DNA of 64,000 nt from the NCBI RefSeq assembly GCF_016811235.1, contig NZ_JAFBID010000021.1, positions 1 to 64,000 on the forward strand, read 5' to 3'. The stretch is from Microvirga arabica. GTDB lineage: Bacteria > Pseudomonadota > Alphaproteobacteria > Rhizobiales > Beijerinckiaceae. The notes beneath the pieces are model-generated. The model had not been told where the DNA came from. It did no database searches and saw only the letters and a list, made by a program, of their open reading frames with translations. The position numbers and the translations under genes were made by a program. Position 1 is the first letter of the stretch. Every line of letters begins with the position of its first letter. Positions 42,640 through 52,182 of the stretch are shown in pieces.

Positions 42640-44151
42640 ATGATGCTTCAGAGCCGCCCCTCCGCCGCCCTGCGCGCCGGCTTTCTTGGACTATCCCTGT
42701 TGCTGTCGGGCACGGCCCTGGCGCAGGAGGCCGTGACGATCCGCTTCGTCCATACCAACGATATCGATCGCATGAGCGCCGAGAAGGGCCGCGGCGGCTT
42801 CGCCCGCCTGGCGACGGTGGTCAAGGAGGAGAAGGCGAAGGGCAATGCCTTCTTCATCCATGCCGGCGACACGATCTCGCCCTCGCTCCTCTCGGGCTTC
42901 GACAAGGGCGCCCACGTCATCGACATCCTGAACCGCATGGGCGTTGATGCCATGGCGCCAGGCAACCATGAGTTCGATCTCGGCGACGCGGCCTTCCGCG
43001 CCCGCATGGCCGAGGCCAAGTTCGATGTGCTGGCCACCAACATCGTCGATGGCAACGGCCTTCCTGCCAACACCAAGGCCGACAAGATGATCGAGGTGCA
43101 GGGCGTGAAGATCGGCCTCTTCGGCCTCACCACAGAGGATACGCCGATCGCGTCGAGCCCCGGCACCATCAAGTTCTCCTCCACCATCGACACGGCCCGC
43201 GCGAAGTCCAAGGAGCTGCGCGAGAAGGGCGCCGACATCGTCGTTGCCATCGCCCATACGCCGCTCGAGGTGGACATGATCATCGCCCGCTCCGCCGGCG
43301 TGGACGTGATCATCGGCGGCCATGACGAGCACCTGCTCGCCTTCTACGACGGCAAGGTCGTCCTGTCGGAAGCCGAGTCCCAGGCTAATTTCGTCAACGT
43401 CGTCGAGCTATCGGTGAACAAGGCGACGAAGGACGGCAAGACCACCGTCACCTGGTCGCCGAACTTCCGCATCGTCGATACGGTCAGCGTGAAGCCGGAT
43501 CCCGACATCGAGGCCGTGGTGAAGGGCTACGAGGATAAGCTGTCCAAGGAGCTCGATATCGAGATCGGCACGACGGAGACACCCCTCGACAGCCGCCGCG
43601 CCACCGTGCGCGGAGGCGAAGCTGCCATGGGCAACCTGATCGCCGATGCCATGAAGGCCGCGGTCGGGGCCGACGTCGCCATCACCAATGGCGGCGGCAT
43701 CCGGGCCGACAAGCAGTACCAGGCCGGTCAGAAGCTGACCCGGCGCGACATCCTGTCCGAAATGCCCTTCGGCAACACCACCGTGCTGCTCGAGGTGACC
43801 GGTGCCCAGATCAAGGACGCGCTCGAGAACGGCGTCAGCCAGGTGCGCGAGCTCGGCGGGCGCTTCCCGCAGGTGTCCGGCATCGTGGCCGAGGTCGACG
43901 TGAAGGAGCCGGTCGGCAGCCGCGTGAAGTCGGTCAAGATCAACGGCCAGCCGCTCGATCCGGCCAAGATCTACAAGCTCGCCACCAACGACTTCGTCGG
44001 CCGCGGGGGTGACGGCTACCGCTCGTTCATCGGCGCCAAGTCGCTCATCGATGCCTCCGCCAGCCAGCTCATGGCGAGCCAGGTGATCGACTATGTGGCC
44101 AAGGCCGGTAAGGTGGCGCCGAAGGTCGAGGGCCGCGTCGTTCTGCGCTGA
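42640..44151 (+). CDS. Periplasmic 5'-nucleotidase / 2',3'-cyclic phosphodiesterase family
   Basis: The 503-aa protein has a signal peptide (RAGFLGLSLLLSGTALA-Q). A calcineurin-like metallophosphatase domain has FVHTNDIDR, HAGDTISPS, PGNHEFDLG, AIAHTPLEVD and GGHDEH, where the common GGHSH is varied. A C-terminal 5'-nucleotidase domain has ITNGGGIRAD and ATNDFVGRGGDGY. It should hydrolyse nucleotides in the periplasm for salvage. The ATG at 42640 (or 42643) follows GAGGAC. A strong terminator follows the stop. Confidence 0.92.
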   Translation: MMLQSRPSAALRAGFLGLSLLLSGTALAQEAVTIRFVHTNDIDRMSAEKGRGGFARLATVVKEEKAKGNAFFIHAGDTISPSLLSGFDKGAHVIDILNRMGVDAMAPGNHEFDLGDAAFRARMAEAKFDVLATNIVDGNGLPANTKADKMIEVQGVKIGLFGLTTEDTPIASSPGTIKFSSTIDTARAKSKELREKGADIVVAIAHTPLEVDMIIARSAGVDVIIGGHDEHLLAFYDGKVVLSEAESQANFVNVVELSVNKATKDGKTTVTWSPNFRIVDTVSVKPDPDIEAVVKGYEDKLSKELDIEIGTTETPLDSRRATVRGGEAAMGNLIADAMKAAVGADVAITNGGGIRADKQYQAGQKLTRRDILSEMPFGNTTVLLEVTGAQIKDALENGVSQVRELGGRFPQVSGIVAEVDVKEPVGSRVKSVKINGQPLDPAKIYKLATNDFVGRGGDGYRSFIGAKSLIDASASQLMASQVIDYVAKAGKVAPKVEGRVVLR

Positions 44152-44176
44152 TCCAAACGCACTTTTTCGAACTTGG

Positions 44177-44208
44177 CGCCGGGATCCGAAAGGGTCCCGG
44201 CGTTTTTT
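44177..44208 (+). terminator. Intrinsic terminator with GAAA tetraloop
   Basis: CGCCGGGATCC (44177-44187) pairs with GGGTCCCGGCG (44192-44202), 11 bp with one G-U pair, closed by the stable GAAA tetraloop and followed by TTTTTT (44203-44208). It ends the 5'-nucleotidase transcript 25 nt after the stop. Confidence 0.93.
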
Positions 44209-44327
44209 ATGGATTACGGAGTCGGCGCGACGTCCGGGCGCATCCCGCTCGCGCCTGAGGCAAGATAGGTCGCACTCCCCTGGTCAACGGGAAGGCAAGA
44301 CGTAAATTCCCACTCCATCAACGGCAT

Positions 44328-46592
44328 TTGCTGTGCCATCCTGCCCACGCAACGCCGAATCTCAACCATCAAAGCGGCATCTCCTTGCAGTTTCACGCGC
44401 CCTCTGAATCAGTCAGCCTGTCGCAGAAGCGCCGCCGGCGCTCTCTTGCGCGCGGTCGGCTGACCCTCGCCATGGGTCTGTTCGGGGTTGCCTTCATCCT
44501 TCTGACCTTCGGCTACATCGCCTGGGAGCAGCGCACCCGCCTCATCCAGCGCAATGAGGACGACCTTCGCAACGCAGCCTTCTTCCTGGCCGATCACACC
44601 GCAAGGCTTATGGAGGTCACGGATCTGACCTTGAAGCAGGCCACGGCGCTGGTGCAGGGGCAGAGCTGGGATCAGGTGGAAGCATCGCAGCCTCTCTGGC
44701 AGCAGATCCATGCTATCGATGAAGCTCTGCCTTATGTCGACGGTGTCTGGCTCAACGATCCGAGCGGGCGCCTCCGACTGACATCCGCTCAGTTTCCGCC
44801 TCCGGAGTCGAATGCCTCCGGACGCGACGCTTTCACCGCGCAGGTGAACAGGGATCAGGGCCTGTTCGTGGGCGAGCCGATCCTCGGGCGCGTCACGAAG
44901 GTTCCGACCTTCATGATCAGCCGCCGCCTGCAAGGGGGCGACGGAGCGTTCAGTGGCATCGCGTCGGTGACCGTGACCCTGTCCTACTTCTACGATTACT
45001 GGTCCAAGGTGCGATTGCCGCGTGGCAGCCGGGTGGTGCTCATGCGCGGCTCGGACGCGGAGGTCATCGCCCAATATCCGCCGCCGCCCGACGGGCTGTC
45101 GTTTGCCCCCATCGACAAATCCGCCTTCGACGCGGCGTTGCGCGCCACCTCCCAGGCCGGTCTCTATTCCTTCATCAGCATGGGCAGCGAGCGTGTGGGA
45201 GCCTACCGCCAGGTTGGCACGATGCCGCTCTACATCAATGTCAGCATGCCGCAGGATGCTTATTGGACACCCTGGTTCGTCCAGACGCGGCTCTATGGCG
45301 CCTTCGCCCTTGTGGCTCTCCTGGCCCTTCTGGCCCTCACGGCCCTGGCCTCGCAGCAGTTCCATGAGCAGGCCGCGAATGCGGCTCTCCTGGAGAATCA
45401 GGTTGCCTTGCGTACTCATGAGCTGCGAACCGAAAGCGCAGCCCTGGAGGTTCTCAACCGGACCGGCAGCGTTCTTGCAGCGGAACTCGATCTGGACCGC
45501 ATCATCGAAAGCGTGGTCGATGCCGGTGTCGAACTGACCGAAGCGCAGGCAGGGGCGTTCTTCTGCGGCGGCGCTCAGGGCGGCAAGGAGCACTACGGCA
45601 AGTTCGCCTCCGTGGGCTTCAATGAAGCCTTCGCTGCCCTCGATATCCGGACCATCTGTGCGCCAGCCTTTACAGAAGGCAAGTCCGTCCGCCTGGATAA
45701 CATCGCCGTCGAGCAAGGCTATGACGGCACGCCGTTCACGGCGGACGCCACACCCGGCCGGCCGGTGATCCGCAGCCTCATGGCGGTTCCGGTCCTGCTG
45801 CGCAATGGCGTGACTCATGGCGTTCTCGCCTTCGGCCATGAACGATCGGGAGTTTTCAACGCACGATCCGAGCGCCTGCTCGCGGGCCTGACGTCACAGG
45901 CTGCCATCGCGCTCGAGAACAGCCGCCTCTACCGCAATGCCCAGAACGAGATCGAGGAGCGCAAGCAGGCCCAGACCCAGCAATCCCTCCTGATCCGCGA
46001 GCTTCATCACCGGGTGAAGAACACGCTCGCCACCGTTCAGGCCGTGGTGGGCGCGACCGCGCGCTCGGCTTCGAACATCGACGATTTCTACCAGGCTTTC
46101 GTCGGGCGCATCATCTCGCTGGCCAACACCCACTCCCTGCTGACCGAGGCCGTCTGGCAGACCGCGTCCTTGCGCGAGATCATGGAGAAGGAACTGCGCC
46201 CCTACAACGATGTGAGGGGGCAGCGGATCTCCCTGAACGGGCCTGCAGTCGAGCTGCCTTCGGACGCTGCTGTGCCGATCGGCATGGCGATCCACGAGCT
46301 GACCACCAACGCGGCCAAGTACGGCGCCCTGTCGGTGCCGCGCGGCAAGGTGTCCGTCTCCTGGGAGGCGGAAGCGGCCGAGGAGGGCACGAGGCTCAAG
46401 CTGGTCTGGGAGGAGCGCGGGGGCCCCGAGGTCTCCGTTCCGACCAGGCAGGGCTTCGGGTCGCGCCTGCTGCACCGGGTGCTGGCAACACAGCTGAATG
46501 CCAAGGTGGACATGGATTTCCGGCCGGAAGGCCTCAAGGTGGCACTCGACACCGTTCTCAAGCAAGAACCCAACAAGGGCCCGGCGCTCTGA
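44328..46592 (+). CDS. Membrane sensor histidine kinase, HWE/HisKA_2 type, with Cache-like and GAF domains
   Basis: The roughly 754-aa protein has a basic N-terminus and a membrane helix (LTLAMGLFGVAFILLTFGYI). A periplasmic dCache-like sensor (about 70-320) is followed by a second helix (YGAFALVALLALLALTALAS), a short coiled coil, a GAF domain (about 385-540) and a kinase with H-box ELHHRVKNTLATVQ (His560/561). The N-box is MAIHELTTNAAKYGALS. This H-box and N-box are typical of the HWE/HisKA_2 group, often linked to general stress or light signalling in Rhizobiales. No response regulator gene adjoins it. The start is uncertain: TTG 44328 or TTG 44385, with no good ribosome site. Confidence 0.88.
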   Translation: MLCHPAHATPNLNHQSGISLQFHAPSESVSLSQKRRRRSLARGRLTLAMGLFGVAFILLTFGYIAWEQRTRLIQRNEDDLRNAAFFLADHTARLMEVTDLTLKQATALVQGQSWDQVEASQPLWQQIHAIDEALPYVDGVWLNDPSGRLRLTSAQFPPPESNASGRDAFTAQVNRDQGLFVGEPILGRVTKVPTFMISRRLQGGDGAFSGIASVTVTLSYFYDYWSKVRLPRGSRVVLMRGSDAEVIAQYPPPPDGLSFAPIDKSAFDAALRATSQAGLYSFISMGSERVGAYRQVGTMPLYINVSMPQDAYWTPWFVQTRLYGAFALVALLALLALTALASQQFHEQAANAALLENQVALRTHELRTESAALEVLNRTGSVLAAELDLDRIIESVVDAGVELTEAQAGAFFCGGAQGGKEHYGKFASVGFNEAFAALDIRTICAPAFTEGKSVRLDNIAVEQGYDGTPFTADATPGRPVIRSLMAVPVLLRNGVTHGVLAFGHERSGVFNARSERLLAGLTSQAAIALENSRLYRNAQNEIEERKQAQTQQSLLIRELHHRVKNTLATVQAVVGATARSASNIDDFYQAFVGRIISLANTHSLLTEAVWQTASLREIMEKELRPYNDVRGQRISLNGPAVELPSDAAVPIGMAIHELTTNAAKYGALSVPRGKVSVSWEAEAAEEGTRLKLVWEERGGPEVSVPTRQGFGSRLLHRVLATQLNAKVDMDFRPEGLKVALDTVLKQEPNKGPAL

Positions 46593-46697
46593 GGCGTTCG
46601 TTTCCTTGCAAACGCGGCTTGCGGCCGGGCGCGCCAATGTGATGGCGGTTTTGGTTGGCGGATGGGCCTGAAACTCTTATCTAGACGGCATCGGGAA

Positions 46698-46718
46698 CGG
46701 AGTTCGGGATGAACTCCG
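46698..46718 (+). promoter_or_regulatory. Perfect hairpin in the hemH 5' region
   Basis: CGGAGTTC (46698-46705) pairs exactly with GAACTCCG (46711-46718) around a GGGAT loop, ending 19 nt before the ferrochelatase ATG and just before the ribosome site AAGGGG. It may affect translation or be a protein-binding site. No known heme or iron motif was recognised. Confidence 0.45.
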
Positions 46719-46737
46719 CGGCCAAGGGGCTTTTCTT

Positions 46738-47799
46738 ATGAACGAGACCGTCAATTTGAACGATCTGCGCCAGGGCGTCCGTCCGGTGGACCACCCGCCC
46801 GTGAGGGCCGGGCGGATCGGCGTGCTTCTGATGAATTTGGGCACCCCTGAGGGCACAAGCTACTGGCCCATGCGCCGCTACCTGAAGGAGTTCCTCTCCG
46901 ACCGACGGGTGATCGAAACCCCGCGCCTTCTGTGGTGGCCGATCCTCAACCTGATCATCCTGACCAAGCGCCCCGGACCCAAGGGCCGCGATTACGCGTC
47001 GATCTGGAACAACGAGCGCGACGAGGGCCCGCTCAAGACCATCACCCGCAATCAGGCGGAGAAGGTCACGCAGCACCTCAAGAGCATCGCGGGCGACAGG
47101 ATCACGGTCGACTGGGCCATGCGCTACGGCAAGCCCGAGGTGCGCGAGCGTATCCAGGCCCTGCTCGACCAGGGCTGCGACCGCATCCTCCTGGTGCCGC
47201 TCTACCCGCAATATGCCGCCGCCACCTCGGCGACCGCCTGCGATCAGGCGTTCCGCGCATTGATGGACATGCGCTGGCAGCCGAGCGTGCGCGTCTCGCC
47301 GCCTTACCACGATGACCCGGTCTATATCGATTCCGTGGTCTCCTCGATGAGGAAGGAGCTGGCGAAGCTCCCCTTCGAGCCCGAGGTGGTCCTCGTCTCC
47401 TTCCACGGCGTGCCGAAGGAATACCTGCTGAAGGGTGATCCCTATCACTGCCAATGCGTGAAGACTTGGCGCCTCATGCGCGAGGCCTTCGGCTGGTCGC
47501 CGGACAAGTTCCGCATGAGCTTCCAATCCCGGTTCGGCACGGCGGAATGGCTGCAGCCCTACACCGACAAGACCGTGGAGGCGCTGGCCAAAAGCGGGGT
47601 GAAGCGCATGGCCATCGTGGCCCCTGGCTTCTCGGCGGATTGCCTGGAGACCCTGGAGGAGCTCGACGGCGAGAACCGCGAGATCTTCATGCACAACGGC
47701 GGCGAGCAGTTCGCCTATCTGCCCTGCCTCAACGACAGCGACGACGGCATGCGGGTCATCAACCACATTGTCGAGCGCGAGCTTCAGGGGTGGCTCTGA
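46738..47799 (+). CDS. hemH: Ferrochelatase
   Basis: The 353-aa enzyme inserts Fe2+ into protoporphyrin IX, the last step of heme synthesis. Motifs are GVLLMNLGTPEG at the start, LLVPLYPQYAAATSA, the catalytic His in LVSFHGVPKEYL, and FQSRFGTAEWLQPYTD. The late segment VAPGFSADCLETLEE contains the metal-path Glu. Length is normal and the ATG at 46738 follows AAGGGG. An inositol-phosphatase-like gene follows 21 nt downstream. Confidence 0.96.
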   Translation: MNETVNLNDLRQGVRPVDHPPVRAGRIGVLLMNLGTPEGTSYWPMRRYLKEFLSDRRVIETPRLLWWPILNLIILTKRPGPKGRDYASIWNNERDEGPLKTITRNQAEKVTQHLKSIAGDRITVDWAMRYGKPEVRERIQALLDQGCDRILLVPLYPQYAAATSATACDQAFRALMDMRWQPSVRVSPPYHDDPVYIDSVVSSMRKELAKLPFEPEVVLVSFHGVPKEYLLKGDPYHCQCVKTWRLMREAFGWSPDKFRMSFQSRFGTAEWLQPYTDKTVEALAKSGVKRMAIVAPGFSADCLETLEELDGENREIFMHNGGEQFAYLPCLNDSDDGMRVINHIVERELQGWL

Positions 47800-47820
47800 A
47801 TGTCCTTATGAGGCGAAATC

Positions 47821-48618
47821 TTGGCGCTCTCACGCCACGATGAACTGATCGACCAGGGCTTGGCGTTCGCCCTAGCTGTTTGTGCCGAGGCCGGCGACAT
47901 TCTCCGCGAGATCCGCGGCAGGGGAAACGTCGCCGTCGACGGTAAAGACGGCTTTGAACTCGTTACCGATGCGGATCTCGCCGTTGACCGTCTTTTCAGG
48001 GAGCGCATCGCGCAGACCTTCAAGGATCATGCCGTCCTATCCGAGGAAGGTGGGGACAGCGGGAACTCCTCGAAGGCGTTGTGCTGGGTTGTCGATCCGC
48101 TCGACGGCACTGCGAATTTTGTCCATGGACACGATCATGTCGCCGTCTCGGCGGCGCTCAGGATCGACGGCGTGTCTGTGCTCGGCGTCGTTCACGCCCC
48201 TTTCCAGGGGCAAACCTTCTGGGCCGTTGCAGGGCGAGGTGCGTACCGCAACGGCCAAAGAATCACGGCTTCGTCCCTGGCCGATGTTCGGCGCGCCCTG
48301 ATCGGAACAGGTTTTCCTCATCATCGTACCCGGATCGACGAGGTCGTGGATCGCCTGAAGCCGCTCCTGCGCGAATTCGGCGACATCCGCCGCCTCGCGG
48401 CTCCCGCACTCGATATCTGCTGGGTCGCCGACGGCCGCCTCACCGGCTTCATCGACAGGATCCGTGAATGGGACGTTGCGGCAGCCGGATTGATCGCAAC
48501 GGAGGCCGGTGCGCGCATGACGATGCTTGAGCCGGCTGACGGCGAGGGAGATGATGGGACCGACTACCTGATCGCAGCGCCTGGGATCTTCGAGCGACTA
48601 CGCGCCGTGCTGCGGTAG
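47821..48618 (+). CDS. Inositol monophosphatase-family phosphatase
   Basis: The 265-aa Mg2+-dependent phosphatase has the metal motifs SEEGG, DPLDGTANFVHG and WDVAAAGLIATEAGA of the IMPase family. Members act on inositol phosphate, histidinol phosphate or PAP, and the exact substrate is not clear. Translation probably starts at TTG 47821, with GAGGCG about six nt upstream, since no ATG is near. It is 21 nt after hemH and may share its transcript. Confidence 0.88.
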   Translation: MALSRHDELIDQGLAFALAVCAEAGDILREIRGRGNVAVDGKDGFELVTDADLAVDRLFRERIAQTFKDHAVLSEEGGDSGNSSKALCWVVDPLDGTANFVHGHDHVAVSAALRIDGVSVLGVVHAPFQGQTFWAVAGRGAYRNGQRITASSLADVRRALIGTGFPHHRTRIDEVVDRLKPLLREFGDIRRLAAPALDICWVADGRLTGFIDRIREWDVAAAGLIATEAGARMTMLEPADGEGDDGTDYLIAAPGIFERLRAVLR

Positions 48619-48753
48619 TTCCCTGATCGAATGACGGTGTCGTATCCGGACATCAGTCCGCCTCTTGTCCGCAAGATGCCTGCCTCCTCTCTAGGACTCG
48701 CAGCCTGTTTGGGATAGCGTGAGCCTTCTGCAACGACGTTGCCCGGGGGCTTT

Positions 48754-49740
48754 ATGCTGGTGAGTGGTTTCGACATCTTCGTCATCGTTCTGGTGCTGCT
48801 CGTCGTGGTAACGATCGCCATGGGCATCAGGACGGTCCCGCAGGGCTATGCCTATACGGTGGAGCGGTTCGGGCGCTATTCGCGCACGCTCACCCCCGGC
48901 CTCGGCCTGATCGTGCCCTACATCGACCAGATCGGCAAAAAGGTGAATGTCATGGAGCAGGTGCTCGACATTCCGAGCCAGGAGGCTTTCACCCGGGACA
49001 ACGCGGGCGTCACCATCGATGCCGCCGCCTTCTATCAGATCCTCGACCCCGCCCGCGCTTCCTACGAGGTCTCGGACATGAACCAGGCCCTGCTGGTTCT
49101 GACCATGACCAATATCCGCACGGTCGTCGGCTCGATGGATCTTGACCAACTTCTGTCCCATCGCGACGAGATCAACGAGCGCCTGCTGCGGGTAATGGAT
49201 GCGGCCGCCTCGCCCTGGGGTGCCAAGGTCACCCGCGTCGAGATCAAAGACATCCTCCCGCCGCAGGACCTTGCCGGCGCCATGGCGCGCCAGATGAAGG
49301 CCGAGCGCGAGAAGCGCGCTGCCGTGCTCGAGGCGGAAGGCCTGCGCCAGGCGGAAATCCTGCGGGCTGAAGGCCAGAAGCAGTCGCAGATCCTGGCCGC
49401 GGAAGGCCGGCGGGAAGCGGCGTTCCGCGATGCGGAGGCCCGCGAGCGGCAGGCGGAGGCAGAGGCGAAGGCCACCGGGATGGTGAGCGAGGCCATCACG
49501 AAGGGCGATCTGGCTGCGGCGAATTTCATCGTGGCTGAGAAATACATCGATGCAATCCGCGCGCTTGCATCGGCCCCTAACCAGAAGGTCGTGATCGTGC
49601 CGATCGAGGCGGCAGGTCTCGCCGGAACGCTCGGCGGCATCGCGGAGCTCACCAAGTCGGTGTTCGGCGAGGGCGGAGCTGGCCTCAACAGGCCCGCGCG
49701 AAGCGTCCCCACGGTTTCCGGAGGAGCCGAGCGCTCATGA
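48754..49740 (+). CDS. SPFH/Band 7 (stomatin, QmcA-like) membrane protein
   Basis: The 328-aa protein has one N-terminal membrane helix (FDIFVIVLVLLVVVTIAMG). The SPFH domain follows (VPQGYAYTVERFGRYSRTL), then VEIKDILPPQDLAGAMARQM and a long charged coiled-coil region of Ala/Glu/Arg repeats (about 180-260). Such proteins form large membrane rings in lipid microdomains. The stop overlaps the start of the NfeD-like gene (ATGA), the classical QmcA-NfeD (YbbK-YbbJ) pair. The ATG at 48754 is chosen over an upstream non-ATG start. Confidence 0.93.
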   Translation: MLVSGFDIFVIVLVLLVVVTIAMGIRTVPQGYAYTVERFGRYSRTLTPGLGLIVPYIDQIGKKVNVMEQVLDIPSQEAFTRDNAGVTIDAAAFYQILDPARASYEVSDMNQALLVLTMTNIRTVVGSMDLDQLLSHRDEINERLLRVMDAAASPWGAKVTRVEIKDILPPQDLAGAMARQMKAEREKRAAVLEAEGLRQAEILRAEGQKQSQILAAEGRREAAFRDAEARERQAEAEAKATGMVSEAITKGDLAAANFIVAEKYIDAIRALASAPNQKVVIVPIEAAGLAGTLGGIAELTKSVFGEGGAGLNRPARSVPTVSGGAERS

Positions 49741-50186
49741 TCCGGGATGCCTTCATCAGCCTCGGAGCCTGGGCTTGGATCATCCTCGGGGTGCTCCTGA
49801 TCGGGGTCGAGCTGCTGGCGCCGGGAGCGTTCTTCCTCTGGCTCGGATTGGCTGCCATCGCAACGGGGTTGATCGATGCGGTGCTGGACCTCTCCTGGCA
49901 GGCCTCGGCGCTCCTCTTCGCGCTGCTCTGTGTGGCGGCGGTGATCTTGGGACGAGCCGTCACTCGCTCCAAAACACAGAATGAGCCTCAGGCCGAGACG
50001 CTCAACCGGCGCGGCCAATCCCTCGTAGGCCGGGTCTTCACCCTTGAGACCCCGATCAAAGATGGGGAAGGGCGCATCCGGATCGACGACAGCTCCTGGC
50101 GCGTGACGGGAGCCGATCGCTTCGCCGGCGCCAAGGTGCGCGTGGTGCGGATTGAGGGATCGACCCTGGTGGTCGATGATCCATAG
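49737..50186 (+). CDS. NfeD-like (YbbJ) membrane protein
   Basis: The 149-aa protein has an N-terminal block of two to three membrane helices (LGAWAWIILGVLLIGVELLA and ALLFALLCVAAVILG). A C-terminal OB-fold domain follows (GQSLVGRVFTLETPIKDGEG to SWRVTGAD). It pairs with the SPFH protein, with which it is translationally coupled by a 4-nt overlap. Confidence 0.92.
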   Translation: MIRDAFISLGAWAWIILGVLLIGVELLAPGAFFLWLGLAAIATGLIDAVLDLSWQASALLFALLCVAAVILGRAVTRSKTQNEPQAETLNRRGQSLVGRVFTLETPIKDGEGRIRIDDSSWRVTGADRFAGAKVRVVRIEGSTLVVDDP

Positions 50187-50246
50187 GGATTTTCAGGCGA
50201 AGTGGATGCCGGTTCGCCGTCAAGAAAATGCGCTAGGCAAAAATCT

Positions 50247-51242
50247 TTACGCCGCGCCCGCGCGCAGCAGGTCGAGGTAGTGCACCAGGCCGACGGGCCG
50301 ATTTTGCTCGACCACGATCAGCGCGGTGATCCGGGAGGCTTCTTCCATCTCGAGAGCGCTGGCCACGAGGGCGTCCGGCGCGATGGTGCGCGGCGTCTTC
50401 GTCATGATGGCCGTCACCGGAAGCGTCGCGAGGTCGGGCCTCAGGTTGCGGCGCAGGTCGCCGTCGGTGACGATTCCGGCGAGCGTGCCGTCGCCATGGA
50501 CCACGATGACGGCACCAAAACCCTTGCGGCCGATTTCCTCAATGGCCTCGCCCATGCGGGCGTCAATGCCGACAACCGGCAGGCGCTCGTCCTTATGCAT
50601 GATCTCGCGCACGAGCTTGAGCCGCGCCCCGAGCTTTCCGCCCGGATGGAAGACCCGGAAATTGTCGGCCGTGAACCCGCGCCGCTCCAGCAGGGCGACG
50701 GCCAAGGCATCGCCCAGCGCCAGCTGGACGGTGGTGGAAGTGGTTGGCGCCAGCCCGTTGGGGCAGGCCTCCTTGGCTTTGGGAAGGGTCAGGCAAATGT
50801 CGGCGGCGCGTCCCAGGGTCGAGGCGGCGTTCGAGGTCAGGGCGATCAGGGGCACCCGGAAACGCCGGGAATAGCCGATGATGTCGGCAAGCTCCGCCGT
50901 CTCTCCCGACCAGGACAGGGCGATGATCACGTCATCGGCTTGGATCATGCCGAGATCGCCGTGGCTCGCCTCCGCCGGGTGGACGTAATGGGCGGGGGTG
51001 CCGGTGGACGCGAAGGTGGCGGTCATCTTGCGGCCCACATGGCCGGACTTGCCCATGCCGGTGACGATGACCCGGCCCTTGGCCGCTGCGATCGTTTCAA
51101 CCGCTGCGGTAAAGGGCTGCCCAAGACCGTTGCCGATGGCCTCCATCAGGATCGTCAGGCCATCGCGCTCGGTCTCGAGCGTGCGCAGGGCCGATTGGAT
51201 GGCCGGATCGGGCGAGCGGGGTGCGGGTTTTGCAAGTGCCAT
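50247..51242 (-). CDS. kdsD: Arabinose-5-phosphate isomerase, KdsD/KpsF family
   Basis: The 331-aa enzyme converts ribulose 5-phosphate to arabinose 5-phosphate for KDO and lipopolysaccharide synthesis. The N-terminal SIS domain has VTGMGKSGHVGRKMTATF, EASHGDLGMI and SWSGETAEL. Two CBS domains follow from about residue 210 (GFGAVIVVHGDGTLAGIVTD). It lies 61 nt downstream of galU on the same strand. Confidence 0.93.
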   Translation of the reverse strand: MALAKPAPRSPDPAIQSALRTLETERDGLTILMEAIGNGLGQPFTAAVETIAAAKGRVIVTGMGKSGHVGRKMTATFASTGTPAHYVHPAEASHGDLGMIQADDVIIALSWSGETAELADIIGYSRRFRVPLIALTSNAASTLGRAADICLTLPKAKEACPNGLAPTTSTTVQLALGDALAVALLERRGFTADNFRVFHPGGKLGARLKLVREIMHKDERLPVVGIDARMGEAIEEIGRKGFGAVIVVHGDGTLAGIVTDGDLRRNLRPDLATLPVTAIMTKTPRTIAPDALVASALEMEEASRITALIVVEQNRPVGLVHYLDLLRAGAA

Positions 51243-51303
51243 GGCCGCCCTCTAGCACAAGCGGGCGGCTATACGGAACCCTTTGAGGGAACCCTGAAGC
51301 CGC

Positions 51304-52182
51304 CTACTTCTGCCGCAGCAGCGCTTCGAGTTCCCGGCGGAACTCCGCCGAGAGCTCCTCGCGCTCGAGGGCATAGGCCACGTTGGCCATGAGGAAGCCG
51401 ATCTTCGAGCCCGTGTCGTAGGTCTTGCCCTGGTACTTCATGCCGAAGAAGGGCTGCTCCTTCATGAGGCGGATCATGGAATCCGTCAGCTGGATCTCGT
51501 TGCCGGCGCCGCGCTCCTGGGTGGAGAGCAGGTCGAACACCTGGGGCTGCAGGATATAGCGGCCGGAGATGATGTAGTTCGACGGCGCGGTGCCCTTCGC
51601 GGGCTTTTCCACCATGCCGGTGATCTCGAAGGTCTGGCCGAATTCCTGGCCCACCGAGACAATGCCGTACTGGTGGGTCTGGTCCTCGGGCACCTCTTCC
51701 ACGGCGATGATGTTACCGCCGTGCTTCTCGTAAGCCGCGATCATCTGCTCCATGGAGCCGCGGCTGAGCATGTCGGGCAGGATCACCGCGAAGGGCTCGT
51801 CGCCCACCAGTTCCCTGGCGCACCAGACCGCATGGCCGAGGCCCAAGGGCTCCTGCTGGCGGGTGAAGCTCGTCTGGCCGGCCTTTGGCTGGTCCTTGGC
51901 CAGGAGCTCCAGCTCCTTGGTCTTGCCGCGGCCCTCAAGGGTGCGGTTGAGCTCGTAGGCGATGTCGAAATGATCCTCGATCACGGCCTTGTTGCGGCCG
52001 GTGACGAAGATGAAATGCTCGATCCCGGCGGCGCGGGCCTCGTCGACCACGTGCTGCACCACGGGACGGTCGACGACGCACAGCATCTCCTTGGGCACGG
52101 CCTTGGTGGCTGGCAGGAACCGGGTGCCGAGACCGGCGACAGGCAGGACTGCTTTGCGGATACGCTTCATTGAATGAGCCAT
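51304..52182 (-). CDS. galU: UTP-glucose-1-phosphate uridylyltransferase
   Basis: The 292-aa nucleotidyltransferase makes UDP-glucose. The N-terminal signature is KAVLPVAGLGTRFLPATKA. FVTGRNKAVIEDHFD, LGHAVWCARELVG and the late GMKYQGKTYDTGSKIGFLMA are all GalU hallmarks. The ATG at 52182 or the one four codons later (52170) may be used. It diverges from galE, whose product uses UDP-glucose. Confidence 0.95.
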   Translation of the reverse strand: MAHSMKRIRKAVLPVAGLGTRFLPATKAVPKEMLCVVDRPVVQHVVDEARAAGIEHFIFVTGRNKAVIEDHFDIAYELNRTLEGRGKTKELELLAKDQPKAGQTSFTRQQEPLGLGHAVWCARELVGDEPFAVILPDMLSRGSMEQMIAAYEKHGGNIIAVEEVPEDQTHQYGIVSVGQEFGQTFEITGMVEKPAKGTAPSNYIISGRYILQPQVFDLLSTQERGAGNEIQLTDSMIRLMKEQPFFGMKYQGKTYDTGSKIGFLMANVAYALEREELSAEFRRELEALLRQK

